NCBI RefSeq assembly: GCF_001424945.1
Contig: NZ_LMCW01000056.1
Coordinates: 1 to 64,000, forward strand
Source of the DNA: Rhizobium sp. Root1203
GTDB taxonomy: Bacteria > Pseudomonadota > Alphaproteobacteria > Rhizobiales > Rhizobiaceae
Direction of reading: 5' to 3'
DNA length: 64,000 nucleotides
The first letter of the stretch is position 1. Each line of letters starts with the position of its first letter. The notes under the pieces were generated by a model that did not search any database, was not told where the DNA came from, and saw only the letters and a list, made by a program, of their open reading frames with translations. The translations under genes and the position numbers were made by a program. Of this stretch, positions 8,350 to 16,454 are shown piece by piece.

Positions 8350-8997
8350 TTGGCGGCATCCGCAAAAAGCAAAGTACGCGTGCCTCCTGCCTTTGTCGAA
8401 CCACATGCGCAGGCAAAGTGCCTATCGGCGCTCCACAGACAGGCGAATTCCTGCGAGAGATGCGAACTGTATAAGAACGCCACACAGACGGTGTTTGGCG
8501 AGGGTCACTCTGGCGCACGCGTGGTCCTCGTTGGTGAGCAGCCCGGCGATAGAGAAGATATCGCAGGCATGCCATTTGTCGGTCCCGCTGGCAGGTTGCT
8601 CGACGAATGCCTGCATGAGGCAAGTATCGACAGGTCGCTCTGCTATGTTACGAATGCCGTCAAGCACTTCAAGTTCGAGCGGCGCGGAAAGCGTCGGCTG
8701 CATGCCAAGCCGAACGCCGGGGAGATACAGCGTTGTGCATGGTGGCTCGGCGGCGAAATCGATGTTGTGCGACCGCATCTCATTGTTGCGCTCGGCGCGA
8801 CGGCACTCTACGCGTTGATGGGTCACTCTGTCGGTCTTACAAAGGAACGTGGCCAGATCCTGGCGACTCCCAACCAGGTGCCGCTCCTCGTGACGGTTCA
8901 TCCGTCCTATTTGCTTCGGATCCGGAACCGCAACGATCGTGACAGCGAGCATCTCAAATTTGTCGACGACCTGCGCATGATCAGTCGCTATCTGTGA
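8350..8997 (+). CDS. udgX: UdgX-type uracil-DNA glycosylase
   Basis: The 215-residue protein is in the family 4-like uracil-DNA glycosylases. It has GEQPGDRED (about residues 62-70) and FVGPAGRLLDE, the N-terminal iron-sulfur CERC pair (C35, C38), and VTVHPSYLLR near the C-terminus. The loop GKRRLHAKP with H118 matches the KRRIH loop of UdgX, in which the histidine attacks the sugar and forms a covalent protein-DNA adduct after excising uracil. That behaviour is known for mycobacterial UdgX and is inferred here. Translation appears to start at TTG 8350, seven bases after the upstream stop. The protein converges on a DUF3175 gene. Confidence 0.9.
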   Translation: MAASAKSKVRVPPAFVEPHAQAKCLSALHRQANSCERCELYKNATQTVFGEGHSGARVVLVGEQPGDREDIAGMPFVGPAGRLLDECLHEASIDRSLCYVTNAVKHFKFERRGKRRLHAKPNAGEIQRCAWWLGGEIDVVRPHLIVALGATALYALMGHSVGLTKERGQILATPNQVPLLVTVHPSYLLRIRNRNDRDSEHLKFVDDLRMISRYL

Positions 8998-9025
8998 TTG
9001 CTCGAAATTTCTACCAAAGTGGATG

Positions 9026-9319
9026 TCAGTGCTTCGGTTGCTTTCCGAAATCCTTGCGCAGTTCGTCTTTGGCGCGCTCAAGCGTTGAAAGGCGGGTTTT
9101 CGAGAGCTCTTTGCCGGCACGATTGATATAGAAGTTCAGCATCGACATGGCAGATTGAAACGGACCGGACTTGCGGCGGTCGCTTTGCTCTGCGGATTTC
9201 TTGAGTGAATCGGCGATCTTCTTGGCGCTGCGCTTCTTGAAGACGCCGCCTTCCAGATCCATCGCGTTGCTGCTGTCAGTTACGTCCTGCGACCATTTCC
9301 TCTTCGATTTTTTCGGCAT
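9026..9319 (-). CDS. DUF3175-like small basic protein
   Basis: This 97-residue, lysine/arginine-rich protein starts with PKKSKRKWSQDV and contains GGVFKKRSAKKIADSLKKSAE and a run resembling AMSMLNFYINRAGKEL. The pattern matches the DUF3175 family of small bacterial proteins of unknown function. No signal peptide or membrane segment is present. ATG 9319 has GGAGG at 7-base spacing; the open frame extends 12 codons upstream without a comparable site. It follows another small basic protein gene on the same strand, with a hairpin between them. Confidence 0.8.
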   Translation of the reverse strand: MPKKSKRKWSQDVTDSSNAMDLEGGVFKKRSAKKIADSLKKSAEQSDRRKSGPFQSAMSMLNFYINRAGKELSKTRLSTLERAKDELRKDFGKQPKH

Positions 9320-9343
9320 CGGGAATCCTCCGAAAATACATGC

Positions 9344-9364
9344 GGCGCCATTCACGATGGCGCC
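9344..9364. terminator. Hairpin between two small basic protein genes
   Basis: GGCGCCAT and ATGGCGCC form perfect 8-base arms around a 5-base loop, immediately downstream of the minus-strand gene ending at 9374. Only a weak T-rich tract follows on the minus strand, so this could be a terminator or a stability hairpin. Confidence 0.45.
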
Positions 9365-9373
9365 GGTTAGGTT

Positions 9374-9688
9374 TCAGTGATGGGCATGGTGCTCGTTGCG
9401 TTTGCGGGTTGCTGCAGCCTTTTTGGCAGAAGCGGAACGCTCTTCCTTGGTTCGGGAAGCAGCCGCGGCCCCTCCCTTGCGCCCGCCTTTTTCGGAGGAG
9501 GCATGGTTCTCCGCATGACCGCGGCCAGAGCCGGATTTTTTGCCCCCGCCGCTTTCCTTGTTGACGGTGGCCCAGGAGCGACGCTCGGCCTCCTCCTCGG
9601 AAACCCCGCGGTCCTCGTATCCTTCCTCGATGTGCTCTGCCTTGCGCTTCTGCTTGTCGGTGTATGCAGACTTGTCACCCTGGGGCAT
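9374..9688 (-). CDS. Small basic 'plasmid stabilization'-type protein
   Basis: The 104-residue product begins MPQGDKSAYTDKQKRKAEHIEEGYEDRG in two parts, continues with a conserved EEEAERRSWATVNKESGGG block, and ends in a low-complexity Lys/Ala/Ser/His tail. Proteins with this N-terminal block are often annotated as plasmid stabilization proteins; no mechanism is established to my knowledge. The lysine-alanine tail resembles histone-like nucleic-acid binding tails. ATG 9688 has AGGAGA 7 bases upstream. It sits upstream of the DUF3175 gene on the same strand. Confidence 0.75.
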   Translation of the reverse strand: MPQGDKSAYTDKQKRKAEHIEEGYEDRGVSEEEAERRSWATVNKESGGGKKSGSGRGHAENHASSEKGGRKGGAAAASRTKEERSASAKKAAATRKRNEHHAHH

Positions 9689-9762
9689 GGAACGTCTCCT
9701 TTGCTGAATGTGAAGCAAGGAAAACTACGTTCTGGCTGCAAAGTTCCAGCGGGCTGGGCGGC

Positions 9763-10485
9763 CTACTTCCCTTCCAGCCACTCCTGCAATTCCACCTCTG
9801 CCCGCTCCAGCGCGCTGTAGTTCAGGAGTTTCCGCAGGAAGGCAACGGTGACGGCGCGAGCGCGGAGATTGAAGCGGCCTTCGTCGTGGTCGTCGCCGGC
9901 TGTGTGGTAGACGTCGAGCTTGTCGTAGAGTTGCTGCAAGCGGTTCTGCACGCTGCGCAGCGAGAGGTTGCGGCGGCGGGCGATCGCCCGATCCGTCATG
10001 CCGAGCGCGATATCGACGAGAATCTCGTATTCGGAGTCGGTGAAGCCGTTGGCCTGTCCCAGGCTTTTCTGCTGGAGGCCACGCACCTCGCGATCGATGA
10101 CGCACTGGCTCTCGATGAAGATGGAACGCAGCGCCAGCTTCAGCCGTTCGTCGGAAGCCGATTTCAGCACGTAACCATAGGCGGCGCCGTCGGGCACGAT
10201 GCGCGACACCCCGCGTACATAGGCCTCGTCGGAATAGTTGGACCAGAAGAGAATGCGTGTCTCCGGGCGCTCCTTCCAGATGGTGCGCGCGGCCTCGATT
10301 CCGTTGCGGTTCGGCATTTGCAGGTCCATGACGATATGCGCCGACTTGTGATTGCGGGCAAGCTTTTCGCACATCGTTCCATTTTCCGCTTCGATCACCG
10401 TGTCGCATTCGGGCAAGGCCGAACACACCGCCTCGTGCAGGTAGGAGCGGTGCAGTGGGTCATCCTCGACGATCAGAACCTTCAT
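9763..10485 (-). CDS. LuxR/NarL-type response regulator
   Basis: The protein (240 residues from this start) has an N-terminal receiver domain with acidic pocket VEDD and the phospho-acceptor D54 in VMDLQMPN, and a C-terminal LuxR-type helix-turn-helix (about residues 155-215, TDSEYEILVDIALGMTDRAI in one stretch). It should be phosphorylated by the kinase encoded immediately upstream. ATG 10485 has GGAG 9 bases upstream; an ATG at 10506, overlapping the kinase stop codon by four bases, is an alternative and would add seven residues. The pair is divergent from a sugar ABC operon, which is its probable target. An auxiliary tail of about 30 residues follows the helix-turn-helix. Confidence 0.92.
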   Translation of the reverse strand: MKVLIVEDDPLHRSYLHEAVCSALPECDTVIEAENGTMCEKLARNHKSAHIVMDLQMPNRNGIEAARTIWKERPETRILFWSNYSDEAYVRGVSRIVPDGAAYGYVLKSASDERLKLALRSIFIESQCVIDREVRGLQQKSLGQANGFTDSEYEILVDIALGMTDRAIARRRNLSLRSVQNRLQQLYDKLDVYHTAGDDHDEGRFNLRARAVTVAFLRKLLNYSALERAEVELQEWLEGK

Positions 10486-10502
10486 CGGAGCCGTCTCCAT
10501 TT

Positions 10503-11738
10503 TCATACCGCGACACCCACGCCCGACGGGACGAGGGGCAGGTGCACCGTCACTGTCGTTCCGCGGTTCGCCTGGCCTGGGCCGATCGTGAAGCGGGCGG
10601 AGATCAGCCGCGCCCGCGTCTTCATATTATCGATGCCGCCGCCGAAGCGGCCGCGCGGATTGGCGAGCCCTTTGCCGTCATCGGATATGTCGATGGCAAA
10701 TTGTCCATCTTCTGCCTTGAGGCGCACGGTAACCGACAGCGGCTGGGAGTGGCGCACGGCATTGTTGATCGCCTCCTGGGCGATCCGAAAAAGGGCCACG
10801 TTGACGGCAGGTTCCAGCGTCTCGAGTACACCGTCGGTTTCGTCCACGACTGCCCATTCGATCGGAATGCCGCTGTCGCGCACCGAACGGTCAAGATGGT
10901 TCTCCACTGCCTGCGCCAGTCCGAAGAGCTGCAGCACGGAGGGTTTCGCCTGCTCTATGATCTGCCTGAGATCCTGCATGCAGTGCTGCAGGCTGCGCGA
11001 TACCGGCTCCAGCGCCTCGCCCGTCAGGTCGCCGTTGCGCGACAGGCGATCGATGCGGCGGACGAGGCGGGTGAGATCGGCGAGCGTCTGGTCGTGAAGG
11101 TCCATGCCGATGCGCTGGCGCTCCTGCTCCAGAGCTTCGGTCAATTTCAACGCACCCTGCCGGAGGCCTTCCTCGCGGGCGCGCGCCTCAGCTTCGACAA
11201 TGGCGGAGCGCTGTGCCTGCTCGGCGGCACGCAAGGCAAAGAAGTAAGGCGTCAGAAGATCGGCGATGATGCGGGCGCGGTCGACGTCCTCCATCGCATA
11301 GACGCCGGGCGATTGGGAGGAACAGGAAAAGGCGGCGATGATCGTGCCCTGAACGTTCATGGGGACATGCAGGCGGCTTCGCAGCGACTGCTCGTTGATC
11401 GGCCGCTTGAAGGCGCCTTCGAAGTGGAAACGCGGATCGGTCATGGCATCGTCGGCCAGAATATAGTCGACCTCGCCCCACAGCAGGGAGCGGATTGGGC
11501 TGTTGACGACGGGTGCGCCGGCGAGCATGCCCCAGGCGGTTTCCATGCCTGTCTCGTAGGCAGTGTGGTAGTTGCCTCCCTCCAGGAGGACGCAGACGTC
11601 GAGATGATCGTGCGGAATGATGTGCGCGACTTCAGCCGCAACCGAGCGGATGGCCGAACGGAAATCCAGCTGGCCTGCGAGAAGCCGCGATATCCCGAGA
11701 TAGTGTTCGAACAGCGCGGCGGGTGCGAGTTGCAACAT
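10503..11738 (-). CDS. GAF-domain sensor histidine kinase (HisKA_3 / NarX class)
   Basis: The 411-residue kinase has no membrane segment or signal peptide, so it is cytoplasmic. Residues about 25-175 form a GAF-like sensory domain, followed by a helix and the HisKA_3 dimerisation domain with the phospho-acceptor H215 in RIGMDLHDQTL, and an HATPase_c domain with AQEAINNAVRHS and DISDDGKGL. This class pairs with LuxR-type regulators, as found here. ATG 11738 has GGAGG at 7-base spacing; the frame extends further upstream without one. The 271-base region to the divergent sugar-binding protein gene carries two direct repeats that may be regulator sites. Confidence 0.92.
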   Translation of the reverse strand: MLQLAPAALFEHYLGISRLLAGQLDFRSAIRSVAAEVAHIIPHDHLDVCVLLEGGNYHTAYETGMETAWGMLAGAPVVNSPIRSLLWGEVDYILADDAMTDPRFHFEGAFKRPINEQSLRSRLHVPMNVQGTIIAAFSCSSQSPGVYAMEDVDRARIIADLLTPYFFALRAAEQAQRSAIVEAEARAREEGLRQGALKLTEALEQERQRIGMDLHDQTLADLTRLVRRIDRLSRNGDLTGEALEPVSRSLQHCMQDLRQIIEQAKPSVLQLFGLAQAVENHLDRSVRDSGIPIEWAVVDETDGVLETLEPAVNVALFRIAQEAINNAVRHSQPLSVTVRLKAEDGQFAIDISDDGKGLANPRGRFGGGIDNMKTRARLISARFTIGPGQANRGTTVTVHLPLVPSGVGVAV

Positions 11739-11818
11739 GGCATTTCCTCCCGAAGGGGCAGGCACCGCCTCCGCCATCCTCGTTCGCACAAGTAAAGCGC
11801 TGCAAAGGCTCCCGCGTC

Positions 11819-11855
11819 TTGCACAAACCCGCAACTTCTTGCGCAAAACCCGCAA
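11819..11855. promoter_or_regulatory. Two direct repeats, 20 bases apart, in the kinase/ABC divergent promoter
   Basis: TTGCACAAACCCGCAA (from 11819) and TTGCGCAAAACCCGCAA (from 11839) are near-identical and start exactly 20 bases apart, about two helical turns. They lie about 80-115 bases upstream of the kinase start and about 155-190 bases upstream of the binding-protein start. Tandem sites on one face of the helix suit a dimeric or oligomerising response regulator, here probably the one encoded at 9763-10485. Confidence 0.5.
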
Positions 11856-12009
11856 ACTTATTGCCGCATCGCGTCTGTACAGGCCCTGCAATCTACCTCA
11901 TCCTGCTCTTACTGAGAGGAGGATGCTCAGTGCAAGAACAATTTTCATTCGACTGCGCAAGCAGCGATGAAGCGATCCGCCGGGAGGGTGGATCTTGAGG
12001 GAGAGAGAG

Positions 12010-13026
12010 ATGACAATCCGTAAGATGCTTCTGGCGTCGGTTGCAGTCGCGTGCGCCGCCATGCCGGTTTCCGCCTTTGCCGACACGTCTGGCAAGAAGA
12101 TCGCGCTTTCCAATAACTATTCCGGCAACTCCTGGCGTCAGGCGATGCTGACCAGCTGGGGCAATGTGACGGGCGAAGCCGTAAAGGCGGGCGTCGTCGC
12201 CGCCGCCGATCCATTCACCACCGCTGAAAACCAGGCGACCGAGCAGGCCGCCCAGATCCAGAACATGATCCTGCAGGGCTATGACGCGATCGTCCTCAAT
12301 GCCGCTTCGCCGACCGCGCTCAACGGCGCTGTCAAGGAAGCCTGCGACGCCGGCATCACGGTCGTCTCCTTTGACGGCATCGTGACAGAACCCTGCGCAT
12401 GGCGCATCGCCGTCGACTTCAAGGAAATGGGCCGAGGGCAGGTTGAGTACCTTTCGAAGAAGATTCCGAAGGGCGGTAATCTGCTCGAAATCCGCGGCCT
12501 CGCCGGCGTCTTCGTCGATGACGAGATCTCGGCCGGTATCCACGCCGGTGTCGCGCAGTTCCCGCAGTTCAAGATCGTCGGCTCGGTTCATGGCGACTGG
12601 GCGCAGGACGTTGCCCAGAAGGCCGTTGCCGGCATTCTACCGAGCCTGCCGGAAATCGTCGGCGTCGTGACGCAGGGTGGCGACGGCTATGGCGCGGCGC
12701 AGGCCATCGCGGCTGCAAGCCGCAAGATGCCCATCATTGTCATGGGCAACCGCGAAGACGAACTGAAGTGGTGGAAGCAACAGAAGGACGCGAACGGCTA
12801 CGAGACCATGTCCGTGTCGATTGCGCCCGGTGTTTCGACGCTCGCCTTCTGGGTCGCCCAGCAGATTCTGGATGGCAAGGAGGTCAAGAAGGACCTCGTG
12901 GTGCCATTCCTCAGCATCGAGCAGGCGAACCTCGAAACGAACCTCGCCAACACGCAGGCAGGCGGTGTCGCCAACGTCGAATACTCGCTCGACGACGCCA
13001 AGAAGGTGATCGAAGCAGCAAAGTAA
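12010..13026 (+). CDS. Sugar ABC transporter periplasmic binding protein
   Basis: The 338-residue protein has a clear signal peptide (MTIRKMLLASVAVACAAMP, cleaved near SAFA-DT) and the periplasmic-binding-protein fold of the ribose/xylose class (Peripla_BP_4): GYDAIVLNAASPTALNGAV near residue 90 and DAGITVVSFDG near 118. It should capture a sugar or sugar derivative in the periplasm and deliver it to the permeases encoded downstream. The start at 12010 has a purine-rich GAGGGAGAGAG upstream; the ORF is open five codons further. It is the first gene of its operon and is followed by a hairpin terminator, which should make it the most abundant product. The ligand is not predictable with confidence. 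Confidence 0.93.
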   Translation: MTIRKMLLASVAVACAAMPVSAFADTSGKKIALSNNYSGNSWRQAMLTSWGNVTGEAVKAGVVAAADPFTTAENQATEQAAQIQNMILQGYDAIVLNAASPTALNGAVKEACDAGITVVSFDGIVTEPCAWRIAVDFKEMGRGQVEYLSKKIPKGGNLLEIRGLAGVFVDDEISAGIHAGVAQFPQFKIVGSVHGDWAQDVAQKAVAGILPSLPEIVGVVTQGGDGYGAAQAIAAASRKMPIIVMGNREDELKWWKQQKDANGYETMSVSIAPGVSTLAFWVAQQILDGKEVKKDLVVPFLSIEQANLETNLANTQAGGVANVEYSLDDAKKVIEAAK

Positions 13027-13039
13027 TTCCTCTCGAGGC

Positions 13040-13076
13040 GCCGCGCGGTTCGAACAGGGTCGCGCGGCTTTTTCTT
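13040..13076 (+). terminator. Hairpin with T-run after the sugar-binding protein gene
   Basis: GCCGCGCG and CGCGCGGC pair perfectly around a 13-base loop and are followed by a T-rich run (TTTTTC then TTTT). It lies between the binding-protein gene and the ATPase gene 24 bases further on. It probably acts as a partial terminator or 3' stabiliser, giving more binding protein than membrane components. Confidence 0.75.
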
Positions 13077-13099
13077 TTCCCCAATAGAAGCGATGACAA

Positions 13100-14554
13100 A
13101 TGACGGATGACACGCTGAAGGCAGTGGTCGAGGTCGATGATGCCAAGGTGAGTTTCGGTGCGGTCAAGGCGCTCGACGGCGTGACGATTGCAATCATGCC
13201 CGGTGAATGCGTTGGCCTCGTGGGCCACAACGGCGCCGGTAAATCGACCATCGTCAGCGTCATCAATGGCGGACTGACGCCGCACCAGGGCACGGTTTCC
13301 AGCGACGGCGAGATAATTTCGCGCTACGGCATCAACGCCGCACGCGCCCGCGGCGTGCGCTGCGTCTTTCAGGAACTATCGCTCTGCCCGAACCTGACCA
13401 TCGTCGAGAACACGCGCATCATGCACCGCCATCTGGGCGGGTTCGGCTGGCGCAAAAGGGCCGAAAAGGTCATCGCGCACAGCCTCGATGCAGTGTTTCC
13501 CGGCCACGGCATAGCAAGCGACCGCACTGTCGGCGATCTTTCCATAGCCGAGCGGCAGATGGTCGAGATCGCGATGGCTTTTTCCAACGCCGGCATAGCG
13601 CCGCGTCTCGTCATTCTGGACGAGCCTACATCTTCGCTCGATGCGAGCCTTGCAAAGCAGATGCTCGCCCATGTCCGCCATTTCGTTGCAGGCGGCGGCG
13701 CCGTCATCTTCATCTCGCACATCCTTCACGAGATCCTCACTACCGCAAACCGCATCGTCGTCATGAAGGATGGCCGCATCGTTGCGGAGCGCCCGGCGGC
13801 CTATTTCTCGGAGCACAGCCTCGTCGAGACCATGGGCAGTGTCGTGAAAGGCGAGGTGCATCGTCGCGCAAACCGCGACCTGGACGCGGCCCCCGTCGCG
13901 CTCGAGCAGGTGGGCCGCGGGCTGGCATTTCAGGCGAAACGCGGCGAGATCGTCGGGCTCGCGGGGCTTGCCGGCCATGGCCAGACGGAGATGCTGATGA
14001 AACTTCATTCCCTGAGCAGCGGCGACTGGTTACCGAAGCGCGATCCGCTCGTCACCTTCGTTGCGGGTGACCGCCGGCTGAATGGCGTCTTCGAGCTCTG
14101 GAGCATCCTGAAGAACCTGTCCATCGCCTCACTCTGTGACCTCGCACAACGCGGCGTCGTCGATGCCGACAGTGAAGCGACGAAGGGCAGTGCCTGGAAA
14201 CAGAAGATCGAGATCCGCACACAGGACATGTCGAACCGCATCCTGTCGCTCTCCGGCGGCAATCAGCAGAAAGTATTGTTTGCCCGCGCGCTTTCGACGC
14301 GCGCGCCGGTGGTGCTGATGGACGATCCGATGCGCGGCGTCGACGTCGGCACCAAGAAGGAAGTCTATGAGATCATCCGGCACGAGGCGGCAGGCGGCCG
14401 CACCTTCGTCTGGTATTCGACGGAAATGGAGGAAGTCTGCCTCTGCGACCGCGTCTATGTCTTCCGCGAGAGCGCGATTGTCGCCGAACTTGCCGGCGAT
14501 GCGGTCAACGAGAAGAACATTCTCGCCGCCTCCTTCGAGGGAGCCGCCGCATGA
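13100..14554 (+). CDS. Sugar ABC transporter ATPase (double NBD, ribose type)
   Basis: The 484-residue protein has two nucleotide-binding halves. The first has Walker A GHNGAGKST (about residues 41-49), a signature region and Walker B LVILDEPTSSLD. The second has the usual degenerate Walker A (GLAGHGQTEM), then LSGGNQQKVLFARAL and VVLMDDPMRGVD. Family members are about 495-515 residues; here the segment after the second Walker A is shortened, so the second half is compact. It powers import through the two permeases that follow. Its stop overlaps the first permease start by four bases. Confidence 0.93.
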   Translation: MTDDTLKAVVEVDDAKVSFGAVKALDGVTIAIMPGECVGLVGHNGAGKSTIVSVINGGLTPHQGTVSSDGEIISRYGINAARARGVRCVFQELSLCPNLTIVENTRIMHRHLGGFGWRKRAEKVIAHSLDAVFPGHGIASDRTVGDLSIAERQMVEIAMAFSNAGIAPRLVILDEPTSSLDASLAKQMLAHVRHFVAGGGAVIFISHILHEILTTANRIVVMKDGRIVAERPAAYFSEHSLVETMGSVVKGEVHRRANRDLDAAPVALEQVGRGLAFQAKRGEIVGLAGLAGHGQTEMLMKLHSLSSGDWLPKRDPLVTFVAGDRRLNGVFELWSILKNLSIASLCDLAQRGVVDADSEATKGSAWKQKIEIRTQDMSNRILSLSGGNQQKVLFARALSTRAPVVLMDDPMRGVDVGTKKEVYEIIRHEAAGGRTFVWYSTEMEEVCLCDRVYVFRESAIVAELAGDAVNEKNILAASFEGAAA

Positions 14555-15492
14555 GGCTTTCGACCGATACCGTCCGGCTGCTCATTCCGGCCCTGTCACT
14601 GACCGTTCTGCTTGCCGCCGTCTTCTGGCTGCAGCCGCGTGCCATGAGCTACGTGGGCCTGAACCTGCTCTTCAATCTCGCCGTCCCGATTGCGCTCGCC
14701 ACCATCGCCCAGATGCTGATCATGTCGGTCAACGACCTCGATCTGTCGATGGGCACCTTCGTCAGCTTCGTCGCCTGCGTCACCGCGACGTTTCTGCGTG
14801 ACGCGCCGCTCGTGGGCGTGCTGATACTTGCCGGCGCGATCGCAATTTACGCCGCGCTCGGAGTCTTCATCCATCTGCGCGGCCTGCCATCCATCGTCGT
14901 CACGCTGGGGATGAGCTTCGTCTGGGCCGGGCTCGCCGTACTGCTGCTGCCGGCTCCGGGCGGGCAGGCGCCCGACTGGGTGCGCTGGCTGATGACGGTC
15001 AAGCCGCCGCTGATGCCGATGGCGATCGTCGCGAGCATCATCGTTGCCCTGATCGCGCAGCTCATCGTGATGCGCTCGTCGCTCGGTGTGCTGATCCGCG
15101 GTGTCGGCGGCAACGAGCGCTCTGTCGAGCGGGCGGGCTGGTCGATCGTCGCCGCGCGCGCTGCCGCCTATGGGCTCGCCGGCCTCTTCGCCGTGGCCGC
15201 AGGTATTACGCTCGTCGGGCTCACGACCTCGGCCGATGCCAATATCGCACTTCGCTATACGTTGCTGTCCATTGCCGGCGTCATTCTCGGCGGCGGCGAG
15301 TTCATCGGCGGGCGCGTCTCGCCGATCGGCGCCGTCCTCGGCGCTCTGACGCTGACACTCGCAGGCTCGCTCCTGTCCTTCCTGCGGATCTCCCCCGACT
15401 GGCAGATCGGGGCACAAGGTGCGATCCTGATCGTCGTCCTCGCGCTCCGGCTCTTCCTCAACCGCCTCGAGAAACGGGAGAAACGCCGATGA
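14551..15492 (+). CDS. Sugar ABC transporter permease, RbsC-like (1 of 2)
   Basis: The 313-residue protein is almost entirely hydrophobic with about eight to ten membrane segments and the BPD_transp_2 features: MLIMSVNDLDLSMGTFVSF near residue 50 and VGGNERSVERAGW near 185. Start and stop overlap the neighbouring genes by four bases on both sides, so it is translated as part of a coupled operon. It probably forms a heterodimeric channel with the next gene product. Confidence 0.93.
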   Translation: MRLSTDTVRLLIPALSLTVLLAAVFWLQPRAMSYVGLNLLFNLAVPIALATIAQMLIMSVNDLDLSMGTFVSFVACVTATFLRDAPLVGVLILAGAIAIYAALGVFIHLRGLPSIVVTLGMSFVWAGLAVLLLPAPGGQAPDWVRWLMTVKPPLMPMAIVASIIVALIAQLIVMRSSLGVLIRGVGGNERSVERAGWSIVAARAAAYGLAGLFAVAAGITLVGLTTSADANIALRYTLLSIAGVILGGGEFIGGRVSPIGAVLGALTLTLAGSLLSFLRISPDWQIGAQGAILIVVLALRLFLNRLEKREKRR

Positions 15493-16439
15493 GCACGCTC
15501 GCCGGACTTTCCCGCAAGCCGTGGATTTGGTCGTGGCTTGCCGCTTTCGCCGTCTGGTTCGCGACGATCATGGTCACGGGGGGCGCCAGCACGCTCGGCC
15601 TGTCGCAGGCGGCCTTCACGTTCGCCGCCTTCTCGATCATCGTCGGCATCGGCCAGATGTTCGTCATCACGCTCGGTCCTGGCAATATCGACCTTTCGGT
15701 TCCGGCCACCATGACGCTTGCCGGAACGGTGGCGCTGAAGCTGATGAACGTCGAGAACGGCCTTGTCCTGCCGGGCCTTGTCGTCGCGATCCTGATCGGC
15801 ATCAGTGTCGGCATCTGCAATTATGCCCTTATCAAGGCGCTGCGTATCCCGCCGATCATCGCCACACTGTCGATGAGCTTCATCGTGCAGTCATCCGCGA
15901 TCTGGACCAACCGCGGCCTGCGCATCAAGCCGCCGGCCTTTCTCGCCGACTTCACCACGTCGAGCACGCTCGGCGTGCCCAACGTTGCGATCATCGCTCT
16001 TGTCTTGTCGCTCGTCGCCTGGTTCCTGCTCGAAAAGACCATCTACGGACGGTGGATCTCGGCGATCGGGCAAAGCATGCCGGCCGCCAGGATGGCGGGA
16101 ATTCCCGTCGATGGCGCCCGGTTCGTCACCTACATCTTCTGCGCGGTGCTGGCGTCGCTTGCGGGCTACCTGCTCGCCTGCTTCTCAGGGGGCGCGGCGC
16201 TTAACATGGGCTCGGAATATCTGCTCATGTCCATCGCGGTCGTCGTCATCGGCGGTACGGCGGTCGCGGGTGGAGATTCCAACGTCCCTGGCATATGGGG
16301 CGCCTCGCTCTTCATGTTCCTTGTTGTCTCCATGCTCAACACCTACGGTCTTGGAGCGGGCATCCGCCTCATCATGACCGGCCTCATCATCATCAGCGTT
16401 ATCCTGCTTGCTGGCGGTCGCCAGTTGGGCGGGCGATAG
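15489..16439 (+). CDS. Sugar ABC transporter permease, RbsC-like (2 of 2)
   Basis: This 316-residue integral membrane protein is homologous in layout to the permease encoded just before it but divergent in sequence. The family motif appears as MFVITLGPGNIDLSVPATM (about residues 57-75) and IGGTAVAGGDSNVPG near 255-269. The start codon overlaps the upstream stop by four bases. Two different permeases in one operon point to a heterodimeric transmembrane unit. It is followed after 15 bases by the SMP-30-like gene. Confidence 0.92.
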   Translation: MSTLAGLSRKPWIWSWLAAFAVWFATIMVTGGASTLGLSQAAFTFAAFSIIVGIGQMFVITLGPGNIDLSVPATMTLAGTVALKLMNVENGLVLPGLVVAILIGISVGICNYALIKALRIPPIIATLSMSFIVQSSAIWTNRGLRIKPPAFLADFTTSSTLGVPNVAIIALVLSLVAWFLLEKTIYGRWISAIGQSMPAARMAGIPVDGARFVTYIFCAVLASLAGYLLACFSGGAALNMGSEYLLMSIAVVVIGGTAVAGGDSNVPGIWGASLFMFLVVSMLNTYGLGAGIRLIMTGLIIISVILLAGGRQLGGR

Positions 16440-16454
16440 TTTCGGGAACTCCAC

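Noticed and set aside
9664-11795. Long plus-strand frames (477 and 446 codons) over the response regulator and kinase genes
   Set aside because: They are antisense shadows; translations have no family features while the opposite strand encodes recognisable receiver, HisKA_3 and ATPase domains.
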